Positions 50,898 through 59,691 of a stretch of 64,000 bases of DNA are shown here, piece by piece (position 1 is the stretch's first letter; each line of letters starts with the position of its first letter). A model generated the notes under the pieces. It was not told where the DNA came from, made no database searches, and worked only from the letters and a program-made list of their open reading frames with translations. Both the position numbers and the translations under genes were made by a program. Where the stretch lies: positions 1 through 64,000 of the forward strand of contig QHCD01000029.1 in assembly GCA_003244255.1 (NCBI GenBank), written 5' to 3'. This DNA comes from Pseudonocardiales bacterium. GTDB taxonomy: Bacteria > Actinomycetota > Actinomycetes > Mycobacteriales > QHCD01.

Positions 50898-51332
50898 TTA
50901 TTCGGCGTGCACGACGACGGCGTAGGAACCGACCCCGACGAGGGTGCTGCCCTCGACCTGACCGTTGTCGAGGATGAGCGCCGTTACCGCGCCGGATTCC
51001 GGATCGAATTCGACGTCCTTGACCTTGCCCAGCTCGTCGCCCTTGCTCGAGAGCACGCGCTTGCCGAGAACCCGATGGTCCTTGCCCGCGAGGGCCGTGA
51101 CGTCGTCCCCGCCGTCCGTGATTTTCTCGGCACCGGTGACCGTGACGGCGTCGGCGCCGAAGGCGGTGATGTCGGACCAGCGCAGGGTGTTGCCGTTCTC
51201 GGTCTTCTTCAGCTCGACCGCCACCACCGAGCGCGTCTTGGGGTCGACGATGAACTCGTCCACCCTGCCGACACGGTCGGCGGTGGAGGTGCTGACGACC
51301 TTGCGGCCGGAGGCATCGGAGAACCGCATCAT
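50898..51332 (-). CDS. PRC-barrel domain protein
   Basis: A 144-aa protein with two PRC-barrel-like repeats: ADRVGRVDEFIVDPKTRSVV and DELGKVKDVEFDPESGAVTA, each a beta-barrel strand pair with a conserved Gly and Asp-Pro. Family members bind proteins or RNA, e.g. in ribosome maturation, but many actinobacterial copies are unassigned. Overlaps the end of the upstream PRC-barrel gene by four bases. Confidence 0.75.
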   Translation of the reverse strand: MMRFSDASGRKVVSTSTADRVGRVDEFIVDPKTRSVVAVELKKTENGNTLRWSDITAFGADAVTVTGAEKITDGGDDVTALAGKDHRVLGKRVLSSKGDELGKVKDVEFDPESGAVTALILDNGQVEGSTLVGVGSYAVVVHAE

Positions 51333-51906
51333 GTCGTCTCTCTCAGCTGGGCGCGGAAGGCGTCGATCGACGCCCCGAAACCGGCCAGATCCTGCGCGAC
51401 GAAGTCCTTGGCGCTCGCGGGGACCATCAGGTGCTCACCGGACGCGGCCAAGGTGTCGGGGAGCGGGATCAGCAGCTTGGTGCCCTTGGTGCCGAGCGCC
51501 TCGGAGGCCTCGATCTCATAGCCGACGACGTCGCACTGGCCGCCGGTCATTCCCGCCACCTCGATGACGACGTCGGCGACCGTCCCCAGGTCGACGCCGG
51601 AATCGGTGAGTACCTGGGAGCCGAGAACGTTGCCGCCCGACCCGCCGGCGGAGGCGGAAGCGTCGAGCACGCTCTGGGTCGGCTCCAACGCGTCCTCGTC
51701 GCGGATCATCACCGCATCGGCGCCCAGCGCCGCCACCGACGTCCACGCCAGCGCCTGCTTCATGGGGCCAGCGAGCAGGCCGCGACCGGAGAGCGTGAAC
51801 CCGCCGACCGCGCCGCCGCCCGCGGAGTAGATGACGTCGCGGATCTGCGCGACATCCTCGCCGGCCATCGTGACCACCGGGCGCTTGTTGATCTCCGACG
51901 TCCGCA
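51329..51906 (-). CDS. PRC-barrel domain protein
   Basis: A 192-aa protein from ATG 51906: VTMAGEDVAQIRDVIYSAGG, GFTLSGRGLLAGPMKQALAW, VLTDSGVDLGTVADVVIEVA and VVGYEIEASEALGTKGTKLL, LIPLPDTLAASGEHLMVP. Two PRC-barrel modules with a ligand-like second half. Its TGA overlaps the next PRC-barrel start. Together with the 50-aa membrane protein upstream, it forms a small operon. Confidence 0.72.
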
Positions 51907-51915
51907 TCAACCTGC

Positions 51916-52068
51916 TCACGGCCGGCCGCCGCGCCGGTGCGTCTTCGCCGGACCCGCCGGGTCGACGATGACGCCGCCCCTGCGCCGGCGGGCCTGGACG
52001 GCGAGGACGCCGCCTGCGATGAGCGCGATCACCACCACTACGACGATCAACCAGCTCCACCACTGCAT
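51916..52068 (-). CDS. Small single-pass membrane protein
   Basis: A 50-aa protein beginning MQWWSWLIVVVVVIALIAGG, a single membrane helix, then a basic stretch and GGVIVDPAG. GGAGGTG at about 52073-52080 is a near-perfect ribosome-binding site. Probably co-transcribed with the PRC-barrel genes. Function unknown. Confidence 0.7.
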   Translation of the reverse strand: MQWWSWLIVVVVVIALIAGGVLAVQARRRRGGVIVDPAGPAKTHRRGGRP

Positions 52069-52236
52069 GACGCACCTCCGCGGCTCCGGGCCCGACTCGG
52101 GCAGTCGCTGGCGGTCGAGACCGTCGACACCACAAAGTACCGCGCGTGGCCGGGCCGTCGTCCGGCGAGATCGCGATGTCGCATCGAACCCGGCGACACG
52201 ACGGCCGCACGTCGAGGGCGTGCCAGACTCCTCGGC

Positions 52237-53277
52237 ATGCCGATGCTGGACGAGTTCGTTCCCGACCAGAACCGTTACGACGGGCGGATGCCGTACCCCC
52301 GGGCGGGTCGCAGCGGGCTGCGGCTGCCGGCGATCTCGCTGGGGTTGTGGCACAACTTCGGTGACGACGTGCCGATGCAGCGGCAGCGCGCGATCCTGCG
52401 CCGAGCGTTCGACCTCGGCATCACGCACTTCGACCTTGCCAACAACTACGGCCCGCCCTACGGCGCGGCGGAGACGAACTTCGGGCGGATCTTGCGCGAG
52501 GACTTCGCCCGGCACCGCGAGGAGCTGGTCATCTCCACCAAGGCCGGCTGGGACATGTGGCCGGGCCCCTACGGCGACCTTGGGTCGCGCAAGTACCTGC
52601 TCGACTCACTCGATCGGTCGCTGACCCGGATGGGCATCGACCACGTCGACATCTTCTACCACCACCGCTTCGACCCCGACACGCCGCTCGAGGAGACCCT
52701 TGGCGCGCTCGACCATGCGGTGCGGCAGGGCAAGGCGCGCTATCTCGGGGTGTCGTCGTACTCCGGTGAGCGGACCCACCAGGCGGTCGAGATCCTGAAC
52801 CGTCTTGGCACGCCGTTGCTGATCCACCAGCCGTCGTATTCGATGCTGAATCGCTGGATCGAAGAGGATCTGCTCGACGTGCTCGGCGAGCAGGGCGTGG
52901 GCTGCATCGCGTTCTCGGCGCTGGCGCAGGGCATGCTGACCAACCGCTACCTCGACGGTATCCCGGCGGGTTCCCGGGCAGCGCAGGACAAGTCGCTCGA
53001 CCGGTCACTGCTCACCGAGGAGAACCTCCACCACATCCGGGCGCTGAACGACATCGCGCAGCAGCGACGTCAAACGCTTGCACAGCTGGCAATCTCCTGG
53101 GTGTTGCGGGACGAGCGCGTCACCTCCGCCTTGATCGGTGCGTCGAGCCCCGGCCAGCTTGAGGGCAGTGTCGCCGCCGTCGAGAGGCTCTCCTTCGACG
53201 ACGGTGAGCTCGCCGCCATCGATCGGCACGCCGTCGACGGCGGCATCAACCTGTGGTCCGGCCCTACCGAGGCCTGA
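52237..53277 (+). CDS. Aldo/keto reductase (L-glyceraldehyde-3-phosphate reductase-like)
   Basis: A 346-aa TIM-barrel reductase. MPYPRAGRSGLRLPAISLGL, ITHFDLANNYGPPYGAAETN (Asp and Tyr), LVISTKAGWDMWPG (Lys), VDIFYHHRFDPDTPLEETL (His) give the complete Asp-Tyr-Lys-His tetrad. Strong similarity to the YghZ/Gpr subgroup that uses NADPH and reduces L-glyceraldehyde 3-phosphate and methylglyoxal. ATG 52237 is the start. Monocistronic. Confidence 0.88.
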   Translation: MPMLDEFVPDQNRYDGRMPYPRAGRSGLRLPAISLGLWHNFGDDVPMQRQRAILRRAFDLGITHFDLANNYGPPYGAAETNFGRILREDFARHREELVISTKAGWDMWPGPYGDLGSRKYLLDSLDRSLTRMGIDHVDIFYHHRFDPDTPLEETLGALDHAVRQGKARYLGVSSYSGERTHQAVEILNRLGTPLLIHQPSYSMLNRWIEEDLLDVLGEQGVGCIAFSALAQGMLTNRYLDGIPAGSRAAQDKSLDRSLLTEENLHHIRALNDIAQQRRQTLAQLAISWVLRDERVTSALIGASSPGQLEGSVAAVERLSFDDGELAAIDRHAVDGGINLWSGPTEA

Positions 53278-53287
53278 GCGCTGGGCC

Positions 53288-54319
53288 CTAGCTACGCGCG
53301 GGTGAGTGCGCGGCGCTGCCGACGTCGGCGAGATGCGACAACGTCTGCGCGTACGACGCCAGCAGCGAGTCCTCGCGGTAGGAGATGCCCTGCTCGTGGC
53401 AGTAGGCGCGGATGATGGCCTGGGCGCGGCGCAGGTTGGGGCGGGGCATCGACGGGAACAGGTGGTGCTCGATCTGGTAGTTCAGGCCGCCGAGGACGTA
53501 GTCGGTGAACCGGCCGCCACGCACGTTACGAGAGGTCAGGACCTGGCGGCGCAGGTAGTCGATCTGATCGTCCGCGGACAGGATCGGCATGCCCTTGTGG
53601 TTGGGCGCGAACGATGCGCCCATGTAGAGCCCGAACAGGCCCTGCTGGACGGCGATGAACGCGATCCCCTGCATCGGTGTCAGCACCAGGAAGACGGCGG
53701 TGAGGTAGGCACCGCCGTGGACGAGCAGGAGCGCGGCCTCGACCGGCCGGGCCCGGTGCCGTCGCGACTTGTCGAGCAGCGCTCGGACGCCGGCGACGTG
53801 CAGGTTCAGGCCTTCGAGCAGCAGCATCGGGAAGAACAGCCAGGCCTGCTTGCGCGCCATCAGCCTGCCGACCGCGCTCGTGCGGCGGCCCGCCTGAGCG
53901 CTGGTGAAGGCGAACACGCCTTCGCCGATGTCGGGATCCGCCCCCTCGGTGTTGGGGTGGGCGTGATGCCGGTTGTGCTTGTCGATCCACCAGCCGAAGG
54001 ACAGTCCGACGAGCAGGTTGCCGTTCAGCAGACCGAGCAGGTCGTTGGCGTGGCGGGTCGCGAAGATCTGCCGATGCCCGGCGTCGTGGCCAAGGAACGC
54101 CACCTGGGTGAACGCGACCCCCAGGAACGCCGCGACCAACAGCTGATACCAGGTCCTCCCGAGCAGCACGAAGCCGGCCCATCCCGCCACGAACGGGCCG
54201 AGGGTCAGCACAACCTTCGCGGTGTAGTAGCCGGGACGCCGTCGCAGCAGGCCAGCCTGCTTCACCTGCCGAGACAGGCACGCGTAGTCACTGCCGCGGG
54301 TGGTGGCTATCGAAGTCAT
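53288..54319 (-). CDS. Acyl-CoA/acyl-lipid fatty acid desaturase
   Basis: A 343-aa membrane protein with three histidine boxes: HDAGH (about residue 76), HNRHH (about 112) and QIEHH (about 281). Four or more hydrophobic segments surround them (LGPFVAGWAGFVLLGRTW; AFLGVAFTQVAFLGHDAGH). Fits membrane di-iron desaturases with the front-end/DesA3 style QxxHH box. Product regiochemistry cannot be predicted. Converges with the aldo/keto reductase gene. Confidence 0.88.
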   Translation of the reverse strand: MTSIATTRGSDYACLSRQVKQAGLLRRRPGYYTAKVVLTLGPFVAGWAGFVLLGRTWYQLLVAAFLGVAFTQVAFLGHDAGHRQIFATRHANDLLGLLNGNLLVGLSFGWWIDKHNRHHAHPNTEGADPDIGEGVFAFTSAQAGRRTSAVGRLMARKQAWLFFPMLLLEGLNLHVAGVRALLDKSRRHRARPVEAALLLVHGGAYLTAVFLVLTPMQGIAFIAVQQGLFGLYMGASFAPNHKGMPILSADDQIDYLRRQVLTSRNVRGGRFTDYVLGGLNYQIEHHLFPSMPRPNLRRAQAIIRAYCHEQGISYREDSLLASYAQTLSHLADVGSAAHSPARS

Positions 54320-54469
54320 GAGCGCGTCCTCACCGACGTTGTTACCGGGGTCTTGGGCAACACTCGAATGCTGTCAGCTGATCATAGCTGCCAAGGCCGG
54401 CTGGAACGGATTTTCCTGTCAATCCTCTCGCGTCGACGGTGTGGCTCGCGGCCCGGCGCCGTCGAGGCG

Positions 54470-54571
54470 ATGCGGTTACGCGCCTACGCCTACGCTAACG
54501 ATCAACTCGTCGGGCAGGTCGCGCTGGACGTGATCGACCGGCGGCTCTGGCTGGAAGGGGACGACCGATGA
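54470..54571 (+). pseudogene. ANTAR domain C-terminal remnant
   Basis: RLRAYAYANDQLVGQVALDV and IDRRLWLEGDDR are the last helices of an ANTAR domain. Nothing upstream matches the rest. Its TGA overlaps the ATG of the intact GAF-ANTAR gene (ATGA), so an earlier tandem ANTAR gene appears to have been deleted up to here. Confidence 0.6.
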
Positions 54572-55338
54572 CCGACGCGAGCCCCGCTGGCGCCGACACC
54601 GTAGCCGACCCGGGCCGGCGCGATGCTCGCATCGCCGAGGCGTTCGTCACGTTGGCCGACACCCTGGTCGCCGACTACGACGTGATCGACCTGCTCACCA
54701 CGCTGGCCGAGCGTTGCACGCAGCTGCTGGACGCGGCTGCGGTCGGGATCATGCTCTCCGATCAGCGTGGCGGGTTGCGGACCGTCGCGGCGTCGTCGGA
54801 GGCGGCGCGGCTGCTCGAGCTCTTCGAGCTGCAGGTCGACGAGGGGCCTTGTCTGGACTGCTTCGCCGCCGGCGCGGGGACGTTCTGCCGGGATCTCGCC
54901 GCCGAGCCCAACCGCTGGCCGGCCTTCGTTGCCCATGCCCGTGCCGTCGGATTCGCCGCGGTCAGCGCACTGCCGCTGCGGCTGCGCGATCAGACGATCG
55001 GCGCGCTGAACCTGTTCCACACCCGCACCGGTGGCCTGGACGACGCCGATGAGCGGATCGGGCAGGCGCTTGCCGACGTCGCCAGCATCGGTATCCTGCA
55101 GGAACGAGCCATCCGGCGGGGCGAGGTCCTGACCGAGCAGCTGCAGACTGCGTTGAACGGCCGGGTCGCGATCGAACAGGCGAAGGGCATTCTGGCTCAG
55201 CACGCCGGGCCGCAGCTGGACATGAACGGTGCATTCGCCGCCTTGCGGCGCTATGCGCGCGCCCGCCAGCGACGGTTGTCGGAGGTGGCGGCCGAGGTCG
55301 TTGCCGGCTCCGCCGACCTTGACGGGGTGCTCGGCTGA
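54568..55338 (+). CDS. GAF-ANTAR domain regulator
   Basis: A 256-aa protein: GAF domain (about 30-180: VDEGPCLDCFAAGAGTFCRD; AVGFAAVSALPLRLRDQTIG; ALNLFHTRTGGLDDADERI) and ANTAR (about 190-245: LNGRVAIEQAKGILAQHAGP, AALRRYARARQRRLSEVAAE). Predicted RNA-binding antiterminator under ligand control. Starts in overlap with the ANTAR remnant. Second such regulator in the window, unlike the first in its N-terminus. Confidence 0.85.
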   Translation: MTDASPAGADTVADPGRRDARIAEAFVTLADTLVADYDVIDLLTTLAERCTQLLDAAAVGIMLSDQRGGLRTVAASSEAARLLELFELQVDEGPCLDCFAAGAGTFCRDLAAEPNRWPAFVAHARAVGFAAVSALPLRLRDQTIGALNLFHTRTGGLDDADERIGQALADVASIGILQERAIRRGEVLTEQLQTALNGRVAIEQAKGILAQHAGPQLDMNGAFAALRRYARARQRRLSEVAAEVVAGSADLDGVLG

Positions 55339-55365
55339 GAATCCGCCCGGTCGCGACGATATGAC

Positions 55366-56361
55366 CTACTGGCTGTAGGTGGACGGACGTCCGAACGCGA
55401 TGCCGACGGTCAACGGATCGGCGATCGTGACATCGGAGCGGGCGGCGATGGCGGCCACGACGGATTGCCAGTCGCTGTAGCAGTAGCGCTCGTTGTCGTT
55501 CGACCAGTGTTCCGTCGGGTCCGGCGAGGTGCAGTCCCACTGGATCGGCGAACCGGCCGGGCTGGTGCCGGTAACGAGGATGAAGGACTGCAGCGTCATC
55601 CACTTACCCGGTCGCAACCCGCCAACCTCCGTGATCAGCGTGGACGGCAACAGATAATGCCGCACATTCGTCGAGACCACCGAATAGCACGCGGCCGCCG
55701 GATCGTTACACGCCCCGCCGCCGACGGCGCTGGTCTTCTGCCAGTACGGCGCTGTCGTCCCGGCGGTGAACGGCGTCACCGCCAGGGCGTACCTGCGTCC
55801 CCACGCGAAGCACTGCTCGCCGTATGTGGTCTGCACGGACAGCGGAGCGCCCTGCGCACCCGGATACGCGATCAATCCGTGGCCGCCGCGCAGGCCGTGC
55901 GCGTCGATCGCATCGGCGCTGCCGCAGGTCTGCGCGCGCTGCTGGTCCGACGACTGGCTGGCGAGGTGCGCGGGGTAGGTCGACGTGTGGCTGACGAAGC
56001 TCCAGCCGTAGAGCAGGGACAGCGAGCCGGCGTCGAACCAGGAGCTCATGATGGTTCCCCCGCCGTGCGTGCAGGTCTCGGTGAGCTCGCTGATACCCCC
56101 CGTTTCCAGCGTGCCCGTACCCGTCATTCCCAATGACGCGAGATACGGCGCGACGTCGGTGTCCAGCCGCGCGACTCCGGTGTCGTCGGGGGTACAGGCC
56201 ACTGCCGACGTGATCTCGGTGCGGGAGAACAGCAGCGTAACGAACGGGCCCGGCTGGGGAACCTGCGCCTGCGCCTGGGCCTGCACGCGTGTGGCCCCTG
56301 GGGCGGCGACGATGGCACAGCTGACAGCGAGCGCCGCGGCCATCCTGAATTTCGTGATCAT
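55366..56361 (-). CDS. Secreted protein of unknown function
   Basis: A 331-aa protein with a signal peptide (KFRMAAALAVSCAIVAAPGA, cut near VQA) and GGAGGGG just before ATG 56361. The mature part is rich in Ser, Thr and Cys (TETCTHGGGTIMSSWFDAGS; GEQCFAWGRRYALAVTPFTA; WDCTSPDPTEHWSNDNERYC), with even cysteine number suggesting disulfides. I do not recognise the family. Convergent with the GAF-ANTAR gene. Confidence 0.65.
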   Translation of the reverse strand: MITKFRMAAALAVSCAIVAAPGATRVQAQAQAQVPQPGPFVTLLFSRTEITSAVACTPDDTGVARLDTDVAPYLASLGMTGTGTLETGGISELTETCTHGGGTIMSSWFDAGSLSLLYGWSFVSHTSTYPAHLASQSSDQQRAQTCGSADAIDAHGLRGGHGLIAYPGAQGAPLSVQTTYGEQCFAWGRRYALAVTPFTAGTTAPYWQKTSAVGGGACNDPAAACYSVVSTNVRHYLLPSTLITEVGGLRPGKWMTLQSFILVTGTSPAGSPIQWDCTSPDPTEHWSNDNERYCYSDWQSVVAAIAARSDVTIADPLTVGIAFGRPSTYSQ

Positions 56362-56700
56362 TTCTTCCCCTCCGTTACCCGGGTCCACGCCAAGAATAGC
56401 CGCGCTTGCGCGCCCTCGCGCCGATTGGCTCACCGAGCTTCGGTCAATATTCGGTGGGCTACACGCACTCAATCGGATTCAGGTCGTCAGGGCAAGAAAG
56501 AAATGAACGAGTATCGACGCGAAGGGGTGAATCCGCGGCGTCGGCCGCGCTTCGGCGGCGGGAGTGGGGTTTGATCCCGATTCGGGTCGGCAAGACCGCC
56601 GGTCGATTAGCGCTGACGACGCCGCGCCGGTGCGAACCGGTGCCGCTGGTGGCCGTCTGCCGCGAGCGCAGCGTGTTGATGTGACGACCCAGCGCAACCG

Positions 56701-56790
56701 TGATCGGCTCGCCGGAATCGGGACGATCGCCCGCAACCGCGGGTGGTCGGAGCCGACCCTGGTGACATCGGGCAAGCACACACGCAGTGG
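56701..56790 (-). repeat. Direct repeat copy 1 of the helicase 3' end
   Basis: About 90 bases nearly identical to 57220-57306, including CGCAACCGCGGGTGGTCGG and CACACACGCAGTGG. Copy 2 encodes the helicase C-terminus (VTRVGSDHPRLRALADSG on the minus strand); copy 1 is detached from any gene. Confidence 0.75.
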
Positions 56791-57110
56791 GTTGAGTGCG
56801 CCGCGAGCGATAGACCCTTCAATACGTTCGTGAGCGTCGCCAGCGATGGGTGTGCCGTGCCGGTCGGGGCGTGGCAGTTGCCGTCGAGGTGGCCGGTGCT
56901 GGTGATCGCGACGTAGACACGTTTCCCGATCAGGTAGATCGATGCGCATGCTTGGTCGTAGTAGCCGGCGAAGCCATCTACAGCGATGGGTGCGCCTCGA
57001 TGAGTGCCGGGTCCGAAGCTCTGGTTGTCACCGGTGCCGATTTCTATCGGCATCCCTAATTGCCCGCTCCGATTCGGGATGAAATCGATGACAATTGACC
57101 TGCCCGGTCC
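56791..57110 (-). pseudogene. Secreted-protein fragment between the helicase-end repeats
   Basis: The minus-strand frame reads IVIDFIPNRSGQLGMPIEIG, APIAVDGFAGYYDQACASIY, LIGKRVYVAITSTGHLDGNC and HPSLATLTNVLKGL, like the C-terminal half of an exported domain. There is no start or signal, and it runs straight into the repeated helicase tail. A fragment inserted between two copies of that tail. Confidence 0.5.
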
Positions 57111-57130
57111 TTGAACGGCGCTGCTGGTGT

Positions 57131-58537
57131 CTACCGCCGTCGTGGCCGGGCGGCCGGACGACGTGCGCGCTGGCTGGACGGCTGCGGCCCCGGTCGGGAT
57201 CGGGCCTGCGCGAGCACGGTGATCGGATCGCCGGAATCGGCTAGCGCCCGCAACCGCGGGTGGTCGGAGCCGACCCTGGTGACATCCGGCCGCACACACG
57301 CAGTGGCATGCACGCGCGCGACGTCGGCAGCCTGGTGTTCCTCGACCAGCGATACCACGGTGCCGGCGGCGCCGGCTCGCGCCGTGCGGCCGGAGCGGTG
57401 CAGGTAGTCCTTGTGGTCGGCCGGCGGGTCGAAGTGCACGACCAGGTCGAGGCTGTCGACGTGCAATCCCCGGGCCGCGACGTCGGTGGCGACGAGCACC
57501 CGGACCCGGCCGGAGGTGAACCCGTCCAGGGCGCGCAACCGCTGGTTCTGGTTGAGGTTGCCGTGGATTGCAGCGACGTCGACGCCACGGGTGGCGAGCT
57601 GCCTGGCCAGCCGGTCGGCGCCGTGCTTGGTGCGCACGAAGAACAACGTGCGGGCGCGGCGCGCCGCGATCCGGGCGGCGACCGCGATCTTGTCCTCGTG
57701 GCGCAGCACGAACACCTGATGATCCATCGACTCAATCGGCGTCGTCGCCGAGGCGACGGCCTGGATCGCAGGGTCGGTGAGGAAGCGGCTCACCAACCGG
57801 TCGACCCCTCGGTCGAGCGTCGCGGAGAAGAGCATGCACTGCCGGCCCGCGGGCGTGGCATCGAGGATGCGGGTGACGTCGGGCAGGAATCCGAGATCGG
57901 CCATGTGGTCGGCCTCGTCGACGGTGGCGACCTCGATTGCGTCCAGGCGCACGGACCTGCGCTCCATCAGGTCCAGCAGCCGACCGGGTGTGGCGACGAC
58001 GACGTGCGCGCCGCGCCGTAGCTCATCGATCTGCCGGGTCATCGACACGCCGCCGACGACGGTCGCGATCTGCAGGCCGAGGGCGCGGGCGGCCGGCTGT
58101 AGCTCGTCGGCGACCTGCCGAGCCAGCTCCCTCGTCGGCACGAGTACCAAACCGCGCGGCGCGCCTGGGGTGCGCGTGGTGCCGCGGTCGTGGATGCGGG
58201 TGAGCATGGGCAGGCCGAAGGCAAGGGTCTTGCCCGAGCCGGTCTGCGCGCGGCCGAGGACGTCGCGTCCACCGAGAGCGTCGGGCATCGCCCGCGCCTG
58301 GATCGCGAACGGTGCGCGGATGCCGCGCTGGTCGAGGACGGCGACGACGGCCGGCGGCAGTCCCAGCTGCGCGAACGTCCGCGACGGCGGCGCCGGGCGC
58401 CGCAACGCGGCGGACAACGCCGCATCGAGGGTGCTGATCGCTGCCGGCCGCGATCGGGTCGGGCCGCCCGGGCGACCGGTTGGCCGGCGTCGCCGGTTCG
58501 GTCGCGGCCGCGCGGACAGGGTTTGGTACGAAGGCAT
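57131..58537 (-). CDS. DEAD-box RNA helicase
   Basis: A 468-aa helicase from ATG 58537. A basic N-terminal tail (about 40 residues) precedes the Q motif (APFAIQARAMPDAL). Motif I GRAQTGSGKTLAFGLP is at about residue 97, Ia LVPTRELARQV, DEAD box TVDEADHMADLGF at about 206, III FSATLDRG, VI HRSGRTARAG at about 379. The C-terminus after VARVHATACVRPDVTRVGSD is short and Arg/Pro-rich. Likely an RhlE-like helicase for structured RNA. The 87-base end of the gene is duplicated 500 bases downstream. Confidence 0.9.
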   Translation of the reverse strand: MPSYQTLSARPRPNRRRRPTGRPGGPTRSRPAAISTLDAALSAALRRPAPPSRTFAQLGLPPAVVAVLDQRGIRAPFAIQARAMPDALGGRDVLGRAQTGSGKTLAFGLPMLTRIHDRGTTRTPGAPRGLVLVPTRELARQVADELQPAARALGLQIATVVGGVSMTRQIDELRRGAHVVVATPGRLLDLMERRSVRLDAIEVATVDEADHMADLGFLPDVTRILDATPAGRQCMLFSATLDRGVDRLVSRFLTDPAIQAVASATTPIESMDHQVFVLRHEDKIAVAARIAARRARTLFFVRTKHGADRLARQLATRGVDVAAIHGNLNQNQRLRALDGFTSGRVRVLVATDVAARGLHVDSLDLVVHFDPPADHKDYLHRSGRTARAGAAGTVVSLVEEHQAADVARVHATACVRPDVTRVGSDHPRLRALADSGDPITVLAQARSRPGPQPSSQRARRPAARPRRR

Positions 58538-58652
58538 AGATCGAGCTCCGAGAGGGGGAGAGGCCACGCCGTATGAAAGCCAGTCCACTCGGGGAACAAC
58601 CGACCAGAACCACTGACACCGTGCGACCACGCGGGCAGCTCGCCCGCGGGAG

Positions 58653-58673
58653 GTGCGACGGATTCCGTCGCAC
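58653..58673 (-). terminator. GC-rich hairpin between the 41-aa gene and the helicase
   Basis: GTGCGACG (58653-58660) pairs with CGTCGCAC (58666-58673) across a GATTC loop. A second hairpin, GCGGGC/GCCCGC at 58631-58647, follows on the minus strand. No U-run. It may terminate the upstream small gene or structure the helicase leader. Confidence 0.4.
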
Positions 58674-58727
58674 TTAGCACGATATCAGGTGTGCGGGCCC
58701 GGCCGACCGAAACGCGTCGTGCCGCGG

Positions 58728-58853
58728 CTACTTGCCGCGCGCCGTCTTGGTCGGCGTGATGATGCTGGACGTGTCACCGGCCTTGGGCGATTTGGGTTTC
58801 GCGGCCTTCTTGGGTTTGCGCGTTTCGCGCCCGCCCTTGTTCTTTCCCGCCAT
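58728..58853 (-). CDS. Small basic protein (41 aa)
   Basis: From ATG 58853 the product reads MAGKNKGGRETRKPKKAAKP, then a tail with GDTSSIITPTKTARGK. A dozen Lys/Arg, no hydrophobic core, probably disordered and nucleic-acid binding. Similar KNKGG-RE-RKPKK small proteins are scattered across bacteria without a known role. Too short for usual annotation, but codon use fits the neighbours. Confidence 0.6.
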   Translation of the reverse strand: MAGKNKGGRETRKPKKAAKPKSPKAGDTSSIITPTKTARGK

Positions 58854-58933
58854 CTCGGGACTCCCTGCTCGTTGGGCACCGTCTCACCCGACCTTACCCG
58901 CGTCCGCGCGGCTCAGGGTCTGGCTGCGGCGGC

Positions 58934-59191
58934 TCAGGACCGTAGTGTGAAGTCGATCCTCTTGATCGAGCTGAGCGGTACGACGCTGATCTGGTTGGCG
59001 CCTCGGGAGAAGCCGATATAGCCGTCCGCGCGCAGGCGGCGGGTGACCTCCTGGGCAAACGACGGCAGGTCGGCACCGAACCGGGCGTAGTCACCGTGCA
59101 TCGGCCACAGCTCGCCGGCGCTGAGCTCGACCGTAGCCTGCTGAGTGAGGTGGATCGTCGCATACCTGTGCTCAACGCGAGCATCCGTCAT
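58934..59191 (-). CDS. Unrecognised 85-aa protein
   Basis: The product (MTDARVEHRYATIHLTQQAT; VELSAGELWPMHGDYARFGA; DGYIGFSRGANQISVVPLSS; IKRIDFTLRS) is small, mixed alpha/beta, with no membrane segment or known motif. The frame has good actinobacterial codon use and a normal ATG. Divergent from the DGPF gene. Could be a small SpoIIAA- or PH-like domain; not assigned. Confidence 0.5.
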   Translation of the reverse strand: MTDARVEHRYATIHLTQQATVELSAGELWPMHGDYARFGADLPSFAQEVTRRLRADGYIGFSRGANQISVVPLSSIKRIDFTLRS

Positions 59192-59325
59192 CCCCCCATC
59201 ATGACGACCGCCCCCGAAGGCGGCCAGGGGAGGACGTTCTCCGGTCGAGGTGTCGATCCGGTGGCCCGGCGTTCGTAGTCAGCTTGAAGGGTCGGCACGG
59301 CGCCGGCCGCCGAGAGGAGATCGTC

Positions 59326-59682
59326 ATGAAGCAGTACCTGCTGTCGGTGCATATGGTCGAGGGCGAGGAGCAGCCGCCCGAGGAGGTCATGCAGCGGGCC
59401 TACCGCGACGTCGAGGCCTTCAACGAGCGCTTGCGGGCAAGCGGCGAATGGGTGTTCGCCGGCGGACTGCATCCCGCGAACACCGCCACCGTCGTACAGA
59501 TCAAGGACGACGAGGTGCTCACCACCGACGGGCCGTACGCCGAGGCCAAGGAGCGGATCGCCGGCTTCTGGATCGTCAGGGCCGCCGACCTCGACCGCGC
59601 TCTTGCGTTGGCGGCCGACGGCAGCAGGGCCTGCGGCGGACCGGTCGAGGTGCGGCCGTTCGAGGACGAGCCCGGGGACTAG
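59326..59682 (+). CDS. YCII/DGPF-family protein
   Basis: A 118-aa protein with the DGPF signature (LTTDGPYAEAKERIAGFWIV) in a YCII-like fold (KQYLLSVHMVEGEEQPPEEV). GAGAGGAG lies upstream of ATG 59326. DGPF proteins are typical partners of ECF42 sigma factors, which lie directly downstream here (9 bases). Their role in control is still unclear. Confidence 0.85.
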   Translation: MKQYLLSVHMVEGEEQPPEEVMQRAYRDVEAFNERLRASGEWVFAGGLHPANTATVVQIKDDEVLTTDGPYAEAKERIAGFWIVRAADLDRALALAADGSRACGGPVEVRPFEDEPGD

Positions 59683-59691
59683 CGAGGCCCC

